From JAYVJH01 sp043777595 (GTDB lineage: Bacteria > Bacteroidota > Bacteroidia > Cytophagales > Spirosomataceae), in assembly GCA_043777595.1 (NCBI GenBank), contig JAYWHT010000011.1:1-20507 (forward strand): DNA of 20,507 nucleotides. Reading direction: 5' to 3'. Below the pieces are notes generated by a model. The model worked only from the letters and a program-made list of their open reading frames with translations. It had not been told where the DNA came from and ran no database searches. How positions within the stretch are numbered: position 1 is the stretch's first letter; the number at the start of each line of letters is the position of its first letter. Of this stretch, positions 6,565 through 14,211 are shown in pieces. The translations under genes and the position numbers were made by a program.

Positions 6565-8439
6565 TCATCTCCCCCAAAATACCCAATGAATGTACCTGAT
6601 GTAGTGTGTGGGGCTGGTTTGGTCGTTGGTGGTGAGCCATTTTATGGTATTTTGTAGCTGGGTTTTAAGGTATGATTCTTGGCTTAGACCAATCATTTTT
6701 GAATCAATAACGGCCACAATTTCATCTTTGTTGGCCCGCAGTTCGTCGCTAATCACGGTGTTAAAATTGACTTTACTCGTTCTGAGCCGCACTTCTTCGG
6801 GTAGTAGCCCCGTCATGGCTCGGCGCATTTGTCCACGGCGGTAGCCATTGTCAAATTTCAGTCGGTCGGGTGTCGATAGGCAGAGTTCCAATAGGTTTTT
6901 ATCATAAAATGGGTGTGCTACTTCATGGCCGTAGTGTGCGCCCAAATGTGTAAACTGCTCGGTGGCTTCGTACATACCCTCGTGAATAATATCTGCCAGT
7001 AACTCGTTCAATTCGCTCGAAAAGCCGTAGTCTGTTTCAAAGTCAAATCGGGGCTTGGGTACAGGCTTTGGCATTCTAATTTTCTCAATTAAATCTTCGA
7101 CAAACAGCCAGCCGTTGGCATTGGCTTTTATCATTACGTCGGCCAAAAGGGTCAAAGATTCGCTATATTGTTTTGTTCTAAATTTTGATATTATTTCAGA
7201 TTTTGAATATAAATGAATCAGTCGCTGTGTTCGTTTTTTGACTGACATTTTACTCCAACCGCTTATATCATCTTCAAAATCAGCGACTTGTGCGTATTTT
7301 TCCATTATATCTCTAAACCCCGTCCAGTCTTGCGCCTTCAATAACGACAACGGATAGGCACGCCCAAAACCTACTACGCTATCGCCGTCATGTCCTGTGA
7401 GCAATATTCGGCTACCGTTTTTTTGGACGGCCTCGGCATTGGCCAAATGAAAAGTGGGTAGTATCGTAAAATGGTCGGGGCGGTCGAAAACAAAAGCCGA
7501 CTTTTTGATAGCCGCCAGTAAATTGGGCTGTGCAACCACGTACTCGTGTTTAAAATTGCCAGTTTGTAACACCGCCTCGGCAAACGGTTTTTCGTTGGCC
7601 GACGGCCCTACGTCAAAATGAAGTGTGTGTAGTGGTTGGCTCAAAAACTGTTTGGCAATGACCGATACTGACGACGAGTCTAACCCTCCGCTGAGGTGTG
7701 CGCTCACTGGAAAGTCGGTCTGAACACGACACCGAACGGCCTCTGTCAATGTTTCTTTGAACGCTTGTACGTGGTCGGCATCGGTTTTGAGATGGCTAAA
7801 TTTGTCTAAGTCAATCGTCCAGTCGAGTCGAGATGTTATTTTATCTTTGCTGACAGTCAGTACGTTGGCTGGTGGCAGGCTATAAATATTTTTGTAAAAT
7901 GTTTCGGAACGATACGGCCTATTGGCCGACCCCCAACTCAAATACCGATTGACTTTGACCTCATTGACTTCGCCCGCAATAAATGGCAAGGCCAACAAAC
8001 CTTTGATTTCGGACGCAAAGGCAAAGTATTTGTTGGCTTCAAAAACATAATAAAAAGTATGCACACCAGCATGGTCTCGCCCACAGGTAAATTGCTGTCT
8101 GTGAACGTCAAAAAGAGAAAAAGCCCCCCCCCCCTTCCCCGAAGGAGGAGACTTTTTTTCTCCCCAACCCATCGGGGAGGGGTCGGGGGTGGGGCTGGCT
8201 CCCCCTCTGGGGGCGGGGAGGGCTACATCTGCCACCATCACCTGCCCGTTTTGCTCACTAATTGGCTCGTTATTTGTTTGTTTTTTAATATTCAATGTCA
8301 AACTCACTAAACCTATGTGGCCATCTTGCCAAAAACGAATACCATCTGGCCCACGGTGTTTGAGGGCATTGGCCATACTATCAAGTTCGGTTGTGATAGG
8401 TTTGCCGTCAAAATATATAATTCCTGCAATTCCTGACAT
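6565..8439 (-). CDS. Asparagine-synthetase-like amidotransferase with defective glutaminase domain
   Basis: A 624-residue protein of the asparagine synthetase B superfamily, which adenylates a carboxylate and forms an amide. The C-terminal synthetase domain is intact: PP-loop SGGLDSSS (250-257), a GHDGDSVVGFG loop near 349-359, and a conserved C-terminal stretch with HEVAHPFYD and RRGQMRRAMTGLLPEEVR. The N-terminal class II glutaminase domain is altered. The protein starts MSGIAGI where the family has MCGI, so the nucleophilic Cys2 is Ser, although RGPDG (29-33) is kept. About 32 residues (75-106, Pro/Gly-rich) come from a GC-rich repeat, and the usual stretch between the VADV strand and the GRDHAGVHTFYY strand seems to be missing. 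It probably uses free ammonia or another amine, as asparagine-synthetase-like cyclases do (inference). True asparagine synthesis is doubtful. A stand-alone gene convergent with the 46-codon gene. Confidence 0.8.
   Translation of the reverse strand: MSGIAGIIYFDGKPITTELDSMANALKHRGPDGIRFWQDGHIGLVSLTLNIKKQTNNEPISEQNGQVMVADVALPAPRGGASPTPDPSPMGWGEKKSPPSGKGGGAFSLFDVHRQQFTCGRDHAGVHTFYYVFEANKYFAFASEIKGLLALPFIAGEVNEVKVNRYLSWGSANRPYRSETFYKNIYSLPPANVLTVSKDKITSRLDWTIDLDKFSHLKTDADHVQAFKETLTEAVRCRVQTDFPVSAHLSGGLDSSSVSVIAKQFLSQPLHTLHFDVGPSANEKPFAEAVLQTGNFKHEYVVAQPNLLAAIKKSAFVFDRPDHFTILPTFHLANAEAVQKNGSRILLTGHDGDSVVGFGRAYPLSLLKAQDWTGFRDIMEKYAQVADFEDDISGWSKMSVKKRTQRLIHLYSKSEIISKFRTKQYSESLTLLADVMIKANANGWLFVEDLIEKIRMPKPVPKPRFDFETDYGFSSELNELLADIIHEGMYEATEQFTHLGAHYGHEVAHPFYDKNLLELCLSTPDRLKFDNGYRRGQMRRAMTGLLPEEVRLRTSKVNFNTVISDELRANKDEIVAVIDSKMIGLSQESYLKTQLQNTIKWLTTNDQTSPTHYIRYIHWVFWGR
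8121..8222. repeat. GC-rich palindromic repeat inserted in frame in a coding region
   Basis: This ~100-nt block is far more GC-rich than anything around it. It contains a run of 11 C (8124-8134) and three small hairpins: CCTTC/GAAGG, CTCCCC/GGGGAG, and CCCCC/GGGGG at 8201-8213. On the minus strand it is read through without a stop as Pro/Gly/Ser-rich sequence (residues about 75-106 of the amidotransferase). Composition and hairpins resemble the GC-rich repeat elements scattered in some Bacteroidota genomes (from memory). Confidence 0.7.
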
Positions 8440-8463
8440 TTGAGTTGTTGGGTTGGAGAGTTA

Positions 8464-8530
8464 TTGAGTTGTAGAGGTGTAGTTTTGTCATCATTCTATA
8501 ACTCCACAACTCCATAACTCTACAACTCAA
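8464..8530. repeat. Inverted repeat upstream of grpE, 13-nt perfect arms
   Basis: TTGAGTTGTAGAG (8464-8476) is perfectly complementary to CTCTACAACTCAA (8518-8530). The loop is low-complexity and rich in AACTC words, so shifted pairings are also possible. It lies between the divergent amidotransferase and grpE genes, just upstream of the grpE promoter. Confidence 0.65.
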
Positions 8531-8553
8531 AACAAAGTGCCAATATGGCAGTT

Positions 8554-8587
8554 TTTGAGGGATTGGCAAAGTAATTGAGTAGTTTTG
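8554..8587 (+). promoter_or_regulatory. Bacteroidota-type promoter for grpE
   Basis: TAGTTTTG at 8580-8587 matches TAnnTTTG, with TTTG at 8554-8557 as a -33 candidate 22 nt upstream, slightly wide. Transcription would start near 8592, leaving about 8 nt before the ATG at 8600, or about 44 nt before the ATG at 8636. No CIRCE (HrcA) operator was seen. Confidence 0.6.
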
Positions 8588-8599
8588 TGGAAAAATTAA

Positions 8600-9199
8600 A
8601 TGAAAAAATTTTTCCGAAAAATATATAACAACACGATGAACGTAGAAGAAAAAGCAACTGACGAAGTAGTAAATGACATAATTGACAATGAAACAGCCAC
8701 CAATGAAGAGCAAGAAACCATTGAAAATGAGATTGTTGAGGTAGAACTAACTGAAACTGAAAAATTGACAGCCGAGGTGGCCGAACTCAAAGACAAATAC
8801 CTAAGATTGTATGCTGATTTTGAGAACTTCCGCCGCCGTACTGCCAAAGAAAAAATAGATACCATTTCGTTTGCCAATGGTGAGTTGATGAAAACGATAC
8901 TGCCAACCCTTGACGATTTTGAGCGTGGCATGGCCTCAATGGAAACTACAACCGAAATAGAGCCAATCAAAGAAGGTATTTCACTGATTTATAACAAATT
9001 ATTCAAGACCCTCGAAAGCAAAGGTTTAAAGCCTATGCAGGCCAAAGGCGAAGTTTTTGATGCTGATTTGCACGAGTCCATTACTCAGTTTGCCGCCCCA
9101 ACCGACGACCTGAAAGGAAAAGTGATTGATGAAATAGAAAAAGGATATTTATTAAACGAAAAAGTAATCCGCTACGCCAAGGTTGTAGTGGGAAGTTAG
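8600..9199 (+). CDS. grpE: GrpE nucleotide exchange factor
   Basis: A 199-residue co-chaperone that releases ADP from DnaK in the cytoplasmic Hsp70 cycle. After an acidic, Glu/Thr-rich N-terminal tail, a long coiled coil begins near residue 52 (LTETEKLTAEVAELKDKYLR) and runs into the family core YADFENFRRRTAKEK, then LPTLDDFERGM. The C-terminal beta domain ends GYLLNEKVIRYAKVVVG, typical for GrpE. Two starts are possible: ATG 8600, giving a basic MKKFFRKIYNNT leader, and ATG 8636, giving MNVEEKATDE. The second fits other GrpE tails better and leaves a longer leader after the promoter, so the start is uncertain. dnaJ follows after 99 nt containing an inverted repeat; dnaK is not in the window. 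Confidence 0.95.
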   Translation: MKKFFRKIYNNTMNVEEKATDEVVNDIIDNETATNEEQETIENEIVEVELTETEKLTAEVAELKDKYLRLYADFENFRRRTAKEKIDTISFANGELMKTILPTLDDFERGMASMETTTEIEPIKEGISLIYNKLFKTLESKGLKPMQAKGEVFDADLHESITQFAAPTDDLKGKVIDEIEKGYLLNEKVIRYAKVVVGS

Positions 9200-9216
9200 T
9201 TATAAATGTGAGATGT

Positions 9217-9284
9217 AAGATGTGAGATGTGGGTTGTGGGTTGTTTTTAAAGCCAGATACCTCAAATCTCACATCTCACATCTT
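9217..9284. repeat. Inverted repeat between grpE and dnaJ, 15-nt perfect arms
   Basis: AAGATGTGAGATGTG (9217-9231) is perfectly complementary to CACATCTCACATCTT (9270-9284). Both arms are made of near-tandem GAGATGT/ACATCTC words, so several pairing registers are possible. The 3' arm ends 14 nt before the dnaJ start. It could stabilise or process the grpE message or attenuate dnaJ; there is no T-run for a classical terminator. Confidence 0.65.
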
Positions 9285-9298
9285 GTAACTCATAAAAC

Positions 9299-10459
9299 AT
9301 GGCACAAAAAAGAGACTATTATGAAGTATTGGGCGTAAGCAAAGGCTCAAGCGACGACGAAATAAAAAAAGCCTACCGCAAGATGGCTATTCAGTACCAC
9401 CCCGACAAAAACCCCGACAACCCTGCCGCCGAAGAAAAATTTAAGGAAGCAGCCGAAGCGTATGGAGTACTGAGCGACCCTCAAAAAAAACAACGCTACG
9501 ACCAAATGGGCCATGCTGGTTTGGGAGGACAAAGTGGTTTTGGAGGCCAAGGAGGCTTTGACATGAGCGATATATTCTCTCAATTTGGTGATATTTTTGG
9601 CAGTGGTGGCGGTGGCGGTAGTCCGTTTGGCGATATGTTTGGCGGTGGTGGCGGTGGTCGCAGAGTGCGACGTGGCTCTGACTTACGCATCAAACTCAAA
9701 CTCAACCTACAAGAAGTAGCCGAAGGTGTCGAGAAAAAAGTAAAAGTAAAACGGCACGTAGGCTGCGACAGTTGCGGTGGCAATGGTTCAAAAAACGGTA
9801 ACTCTCTCAAAAACTGTCAAGGTTGCAACGGCACAGGCCAAATACGCAAAGTAGTCAATACAATGCTCGGCCAAATGGTTTCGGCGGCCACCTGCCCCAC
9901 TTGTAACGGCGAAGGCAAAACCATAACCGAACGCTGCGACGTGTGTGCAGGCGAAGGCCGTACACTAACCGACGACGTAATAAGCATAAAAATACCAGGC
10001 GGTGTAGCCGAAGGTATGCAGCTATCAATGAGCGGCAAAGGCAACGTACCACCACGGGGCGGCGTAGCTGGCGACTTGCTGATAGTAGTTGAAGAAGAGG
10101 AAGACGAAAACCTCAAACGAGACGGCAATAATGTGGTCTTTGACCTACACCTCAATTTTGTAGATGCCACACTCGGCACAAGTGTAGAAGTGCCAACCAT
10201 AGACGGCAAAGCACGGGTAGCCATCGAAGCAGGCACACAGGGCGGCAAAATATTGCGCCTCAAAGGCAAAGGAATCAAAGAAGTAAATGGTTATGGTCGT
10301 GGCGACCAATTGGTACACATTAACATTTGGACTCCCAAACAACTTAGCCCCGACGAACGGGCTACACTCGAAAAGCTACGGACGTCGGCTAACTTTCAGC
10401 CAAAGCCCAACAAAAATGACAAAGGTTTTTTTGAAAAAATGAGAGACTTTTTTCAATAA
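9299..10459 (+). CDS. dnaJ: Chaperone protein DnaJ (Hsp40, type I)
   Basis: A 386-residue type I DnaJ, which delivers clients to DnaK and stimulates its ATPase. Domains are in the normal order: J domain (1-70) with HPD at 34-36, a Gly/Phe-rich linker (75-120) with two Gly runs, a zinc-binding domain with four CxxCxGxG repeats (Cys156/159, 173/176, 199/202, 213/216), then the substrate-binding C-terminal domains (LRLKGKGIKEVNGYGRGDQLVHI near 317-339). The length is normal. It follows grpE and likely shares a transcript with it. A dispersed repeat copy and then a strong hairpin terminator lie directly downstream. Confidence 0.97.
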   Translation: MAQKRDYYEVLGVSKGSSDDEIKKAYRKMAIQYHPDKNPDNPAAEEKFKEAAEAYGVLSDPQKKQRYDQMGHAGLGGQSGFGGQGGFDMSDIFSQFGDIFGSGGGGGSPFGDMFGGGGGGRRVRRGSDLRIKLKLNLQEVAEGVEKKVKVKRHVGCDSCGGNGSKNGNSLKNCQGCNGTGQIRKVVNTMLGQMVSAATCPTCNGEGKTITERCDVCAGEGRTLTDDVISIKIPGGVAEGMQLSMSGKGNVPPRGGVAGDLLIVVEEEEDENLKRDGNNVVFDLHLNFVDATLGTSVEVPTIDGKARVAIEAGTQGGKILRLKGKGIKEVNGYGRGDQLVHINIWTPKQLSPDERATLEKLRTSANFQPKPNKNDKGFFEKMRDFFQ

Positions 10460-10460
10460 T

Positions 10461-10540
10461 TAAATAGTCGTGGGTATATGGTAGGGTGTCGTGAGTTAAA
10501 ATAAAAACACCGTATTGGTTTTGAATAAGTACTTAAAAGC
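10461..10540. repeat. Dispersed structured repeat, copy 2
   Basis: Second copy of the element at 1811-1921, beginning two bases after the dnaJ stop and shorter by about 30 nt. The core stem is kept: GGTGT (10485-10489) pairs with ACACC (10507-10511), where copy 1 has GGTAT and ATACC. Flanking pairs include one mismatch and several G-U. The 3' end, TACTTAAAAG, runs straight into the 5' arm of the terminator. Confidence 0.7.
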
Positions 10541-10581
10541 CCTCTGGGGCAAACTACAAAAGTTTGTCCCAGAGGGCTTTT
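10535..10581. terminator. Strong hairpin terminator after dnaJ, usable in both directions
   Basis: A 21-nt arm (10535-10555) beginning AAAAGCCCTCTGGGGC pairs with 10561-10581, ending CAGAGGGCTTTT, with a single G-U wobble and a 5-nt loop. A-run and T-run flank the GC-rich stem, so it can stop both dnaJ and the convergent lipoprotein gene whose stop is at 10625. Confidence 0.92.
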
Positions 10582-10624
10582 GGTTATACAACCGACTCAC
10601 AGCAATATATTTAACTCGCAACTT

Positions 10625-12004
10625 TTACGGCAACTCGTAATAATATCCAAATATTATCCCCATTTCGTCTTCGCTTGTGAGGCCAAATTTCACGTTTTTG
10701 GCAGTCGTGTTGTTGTATGTTATTTCAGAAGTTAGTCCTTGCCCTTTTTCAAGAATAAGCGGCGTATCAAAGTTCTTTATCGTTGGGTGTTCCCAGTCAG
10801 CACTTTCAAAGACTACTTCGCCGTCTCTGGCTCCGCCTTTGATTTTTATTAAAAACTTTTCACCCAATTTATGATAATGCGAGGTGAGCATAATAACGGC
10901 AGTTTTGGCCGCAAAAGTAAACGTTTTTGAAACAGTCGTGCGTTTGTTGGCCGTAATATCGAGCGTTGTATTGGCCAAATCCAATGCCCGCACTACGTTT
11001 ACAACCTTAGACTTTGGTACAGTATAAAGATTGGCGTAGGCTTCGCCCTGAATCGGCTTGGTAGTTTTATTTACATAGTGCGAGTTGAGGTCGAACGAGC
11101 TACCTGCCGGCAACAGCAATGCAGTACCCTCTGGAAAAGTATATTCGTGGTTGGGGGTCTGTGCGCCAACCCAAAACACATGATTGGACATACTCAATAT
11201 TGTCAATAAATTGTTTGTGCCATCGGTATTTCTGATATCTCTATCGACATTAAACGGTGGCATATACGATGACTTTAAATCACGATAAGAGTACAAAATA
11301 AAGTGATGGCTACTCTGCCGCATCTTGATGTGTACCCGATTGACGTATAGGTCTTCGGTATTGCCTACTTGTTTTCTGTTAAAAAACTCTCTCTCAAAAT
11401 TGGGGGCAACTTCAAAGGTATTGAGCATCATCTGTACACCTTCGCCTGCTTTGGGTGGGGTCAGTGCTACGAAGTTTTCAATATAGCTGGGCGTTTTGTC
11501 GTCCAATAGTGTTGAATCTACCACTATGCCTGCTCTGGGTGCGCCTGCCTCTATCCAACGTCTCACAAACTCAATTTGGCCAATCGACAGTGCAGAACGA
11601 CCCAACGGCATCGGTGAGCCATATCCTTTGCCGCTGTGATGTACTGAGGCGTTGAAGTTTAATTTATGAAACAACAAGCTCGAAAGCGAATAACTGGGCA
11701 ACACTCGTTTGAGTTTATCGTCTATTGCATTTTGGTTTAAAGGGTCTTTGTTTATCAAATATTCATACGATTTGCCAGCCGTTAGCACCAATCCGTGCTG
11801 TCTAAAACTCGCATCTTGCTCAGAGGCATGGCAACCAGCCGAAGCGCAAGACGGTGTAAATATTCGGCTTTGAAGTTGGTCAAAACTACTTCTGACTATT
11901 GGCGTAGGCGTAGTGCTGTCGGGTTGTTTGGTTGTGCAGGCATCAAGAGCCAGTAGCAAGGCCGCCGAAAGCGCAATGCCAATAAGTAATTGATTGATTT
12001 TCAT
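10625..12004 (-). CDS. Lipoprotein with c-type heme motif and PHM-like copper monooxygenase domain
   Basis: A 459-residue envelope protein. The N-terminus is a lipoprotein signal ending LALDAC (Cys23), although Asp just before Ala-Cys is unusual. Residues about 45-155 look like a cytochrome c domain: a CX4CH heme motif CASAGCH (53-59) and a possible distal Met in YGSPMPLG (128-135). Residues about 185-459 fit the copper type II, ascorbate-dependent monooxygenase fold of PHM and dopamine beta-monooxygenase. HH233-234 would bind one copper with H309 (NSHYVN); H376 and H378 (TSHYHKLG), plus M448 (TSEDEMGIIFGYY), would bind the other. All ligand positions are thus present in order. The pairing suggests electrons pass from heme to copper instead of from ascorbate (inference). 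Substrate is unknown. It is transcribed alone, convergent with dnaJ and divergent from the FHA cassette. Confidence 0.75.
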   Translation of the reverse strand: MKINQLLIGIALSAALLLALDACTTKQPDSTTPTPIVRSSFDQLQSRIFTPSCASAGCHASEQDASFRQHGLVLTAGKSYEYLINKDPLNQNAIDDKLKRVLPSYSLSSLLFHKLNFNASVHHSGKGYGSPMPLGRSALSIGQIEFVRRWIEAGAPRAGIVVDSTLLDDKTPSYIENFVALTPPKAGEGVQMMLNTFEVAPNFEREFFNRKQVGNTEDLYVNRVHIKMRQSSHHFILYSYRDLKSSYMPPFNVDRDIRNTDGTNNLLTILSMSNHVFWVGAQTPNHEYTFPEGTALLLPAGSSFDLNSHYVNKTTKPIQGEAYANLYTVPKSKVVNVVRALDLANTTLDITANKRTTVSKTFTFAAKTAVIMLTSHYHKLGEKFLIKIKGGARDGEVVFESADWEHPTIKNFDTPLILEKGQGLTSEITYNNTTAKNVKFGLTSEDEMGIIFGYYYELP

Positions 12005-12177
12005 GGTAATATAAATTATCTCTTTTTTTATTAGACAAAAAAAAGACCGAAAAGGTTTATTCCACCTTTGCCATTAGATAGCTTTTTTTTGTAGTATTCA
12101 TTCGTTTTTATTATTTCTGAAAGACTACTTAATTGCTTGTACAAATAACAAATATAGTACAAATACACGACAATACA

Positions 12178-12897
12178 ATGACATCACCTAAACAAAACAT
12201 CGAACTCGAACAAATCACGATTGGCCGTGGAACTGACAATAAAATAGTATTGACTCATCAAAACATCAGCCGAAACCATGCCATTATTACAGTCTGTGGA
12301 CCAACAGTTTATTTGATAGAAGATTTAGATAGTAAATACGGTACGTTTGTCAATGGCGAGCGAATAAAACGCAAGTTCATCGCCGATGAAGACAAACTAA
12401 CATTGGCCATAAACGACTACCAAGTGCAAGAAATACTCTCAGCGGCCATTCAGTCAAAAAATAAAAAACTAAAAGCAGACCCTTTAAATTTTACGGATGA
12501 ATTTGCTGAAATGAAAATTCTTTATGATCAATATCAACTCTTCAAGGTAGAAGAACCAAACATAAGACATCTGATAAAAAAGGCAAATGATAAACTACGG
12601 TTGGGAGGTGCATTGGCCGCACCATCACTTGCGGGTTTGGCATTGCTAATGGGTACAACAGGGCCATTGGCACCAGTAATTGCTACTATTGGGGCCTGTG
12701 GCTTGGGTATGCTTATTCCTGCCATTGGCTCGAAATTTTTGAAAGAAGAAGAAAAAATAGAACAACCTCGACTGTATTTTTTCAATAGTTGGAAATGCCC
12801 AAAATGTAGCGATAAAGCAACATGGTTCAATAAGTCGTGGGAGCAACTGGCCAAACAAAAAAACTGCCCCTGTTGCAAGGCAACTTGGGTAAAATAA
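12178..12897 (+). CDS. FHA domain protein with membrane segments and C-terminal zinc ribbon
   Basis: A 239-residue protein and first gene of the signalling cassette. An N-terminal FHA domain, which binds phospho-threonine, shows GRG (16-18), SRNHA (31-35) and the loop DSKYGTFVNGERI (51-63). Residues 100-140 are helical and charged. Residues 143-185 are Gly/Ala/Leu-rich and would form one long or two short membrane segments. The C-terminus holds a Cys-rich ribbon: CPKC (207-210) and CPCC (230-233). I chose ATG 12178 (context ACAATGAC); a TTG at 12133 would add 15 residues but the same A-rich ACAATG context starts later cassette genes. It probably reads phosphorylation made by the kinases downstream (inference). 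The specific architecture, FHA plus membrane plus zinc ribbon, is not one I can name. Confidence 0.8.
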   Translation: MTSPKQNIELEQITIGRGTDNKIVLTHQNISRNHAIITVCGPTVYLIEDLDSKYGTFVNGERIKRKFIADEDKLTLAINDYQVQEILSAAIQSKNKKLKADPLNFTDEFAEMKILYDQYQLFKVEEPNIRHLIKKANDKLRLGGALAAPSLAGLALLMGTTGPLAPVIATIGACGLGMLIPAIGSKFLKEEEKIEQPRLYFFNSWKCPKCSDKATWFNKSWEQLAKQKNCPCCKATWVK

Positions 12898-12981
12898 TTT
12901 TTCAAAAATAGACTTACCCTTTCAATTACCGTCGGATTAAGTATCAAATCAATGATTTCAAACAATTTAACACAAAAAACA

Positions 12982-14016
12982 ATGACCCAAGTAACCAACA
13001 CCGAAGAAATGACAGAACTTAACAAAACTATTCAAGAAGCAAGACAAGAAGCCGCCACCGATGGCAAACCTCCAAAACGGCTGAACCTCAGCGACAAACA
13101 AAAGGGGGCGATAGCACTCGGAACGGTGATGCTGGGCGGAGCGGCTTTTGTGGCCATGAGCCAGAATAGTGATGGCTCTGTTGCCACACCAGTAACTGCC
13201 AGCCCGACTACCCCCGCCGACAGCACAGCCGTAGCCCCAAAACCCGAACTGGCGCATGGCACTACGCAGCCCGTAACAGGCGGCACGATTTGCCCCACCG
13301 AAGATGTGGCCATTGCACACAACGTAAACAATGACATGACTTTTGACCAAGCCTTTGAAACCGCACGAGACGAAGTAGGGCCTGGTGGTATGTTTAGCTG
13401 GAACGACGAGGCGTACAATACATTTTACAAAGAAGAATGGAGTGCACTTTCGTTGGACCAAAAACAAGAGTACTTGGCATCGGTAGGCTACGAAACTACG
13501 AGTAGCGAAGAGCAAATTGCCGAAAACAACGAAGCAACACCTACGGGCGATGTAGCAGTTCAAAACGTTGATAACGAACAAGATGAAGCACTAACAGCAC
13601 AGCCAACAGACGATGATAAGCCCGCTGCCACTACAAAACCCGAAGTAAAAGAAACGATGATTGACGGTAAAACGGCCTACGCCATTGACAACGATGGCGA
13701 TGGTGTTGTAGATGCCTTGGTGTTTTTAGACCCTGCGTCCAACAATCCGATGGCTCTCATTGATACCACTGGCGACAATGCCTTAGACACCGTGGCCGTA
13801 CTCGACCCCACTACACTCGAACCAATAGAGTCGGCAGCGATGGAGCAAACTTTTGAAATAGCGATGGACGATGTAACCGCAATCAACCAAGAAAGCCCTG
13901 CTATTGTGCATGACGACCCAGCAGCACACGACGACGAGAACGACGATGATAATGACCATGACATAACAGACAACCACGATTACTCGCACGACGACAACGT
14001 AGATGATATTGTATAA
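12982..14016 (+). CDS. Single-pass membrane protein with Asp-rich repeats and acidic His/Asp tail
   Basis: A 344-residue protein of unknown function. A cytoplasmic-type N-terminus (about 40 residues, helical, charged) is followed by one membrane segment (about 42-59). Outside this come a Thr/Pro/Ala linker, then a motif I have seen in other Bacteroidota hypothetical proteins: FDQAFETARDEVGPGG followed by W, Y and KEEW (121-153). Two calcium-loop-like repeats follow, DNDGDGVVDALVFLDP (236-251) and DTTGDNALDTVAVLDP (261-276). The last 37 residues are almost all Asp, Asn, His and Glu, suggesting metal binding or an unstructured acidic tail. ATG 12982 was preferred over 12952 because its ACAATGAC context matches the previous gene. 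It lies between two FHA genes on the same strand, so it may be a sensor or scaffold of the pathway (inference). Confidence 0.75.
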   Translation: MTQVTNTEEMTELNKTIQEARQEAATDGKPPKRLNLSDKQKGAIALGTVMLGGAAFVAMSQNSDGSVATPVTASPTTPADSTAVAPKPELAHGTTQPVTGGTICPTEDVAIAHNVNNDMTFDQAFETARDEVGPGGMFSWNDEAYNTFYKEEWSALSLDQKQEYLASVGYETTSSEEQIAENNEATPTGDVAVQNVDNEQDEALTAQPTDDDKPAATTKPEVKETMIDGKTAYAIDNDGDGVVDALVFLDPASNNPMALIDTTGDNALDTVAVLDPTTLEPIESAAMEQTFEIAMDDVTAINQESPAIVHDDPAAHDDENDDDNDHDITDNHDYSHDDNVDDIV

Positions 14017-14034
14017 AACACCACCACATTATTT

Positions 14035-14091
14035 GAGCCATTAAACAGCCGAGTTAGGTAATTTTCCCTGATTCGGTTGTTTATTTGGCTC
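14035..14091 (+). terminator. Long hairpin between cassette genes, possible terminator
   Basis: GAGCCATTAAACAGCCGAG..TAGG (14035-14058) pairs with 14067-14091 (CCTGATTCGGTTG..TTGGCTC) over about 23 positions with G-U wobbles and one bulge; the loop is 8 nt. There is no clear run of T after it, so it may instead be a processing or stabilising hairpin. It splits the cassette into an upstream pair and the downstream genes from 14212. Confidence 0.6.
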
Positions 14092-14211
14092 TAATCAAAT
14101 CTTGCATTGTAACGTGTAAATAACTTGACGCATTTTTTATGTCCAATGTTTTGATTATTAGCCCGTTACATTTATGCCTTTACTCATTTTATTATTTACG
14201 CATTAATTGTT

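Noticed and set aside
8059..8443. Plus-strand frames across the GC-rich repeat
   Set aside because: Their length is due to the GC-rich DNA; the minus-strand amidotransferase motifs on both sides show the true frame.
12133..12177. TTG start extending the first FHA protein by 15 residues
   Set aside because: The ATG at 12178 has the ACAATG context seen at other cassette starts and lies just before the FHA fold.
12967..13581. Minus-strand 204-codon frame opposite the Asp-repeat protein
   Set aside because: Its composition (Cys- and Val-rich, no motifs) is that of an antisense shadow; the plus frame has a membrane segment and repeats.
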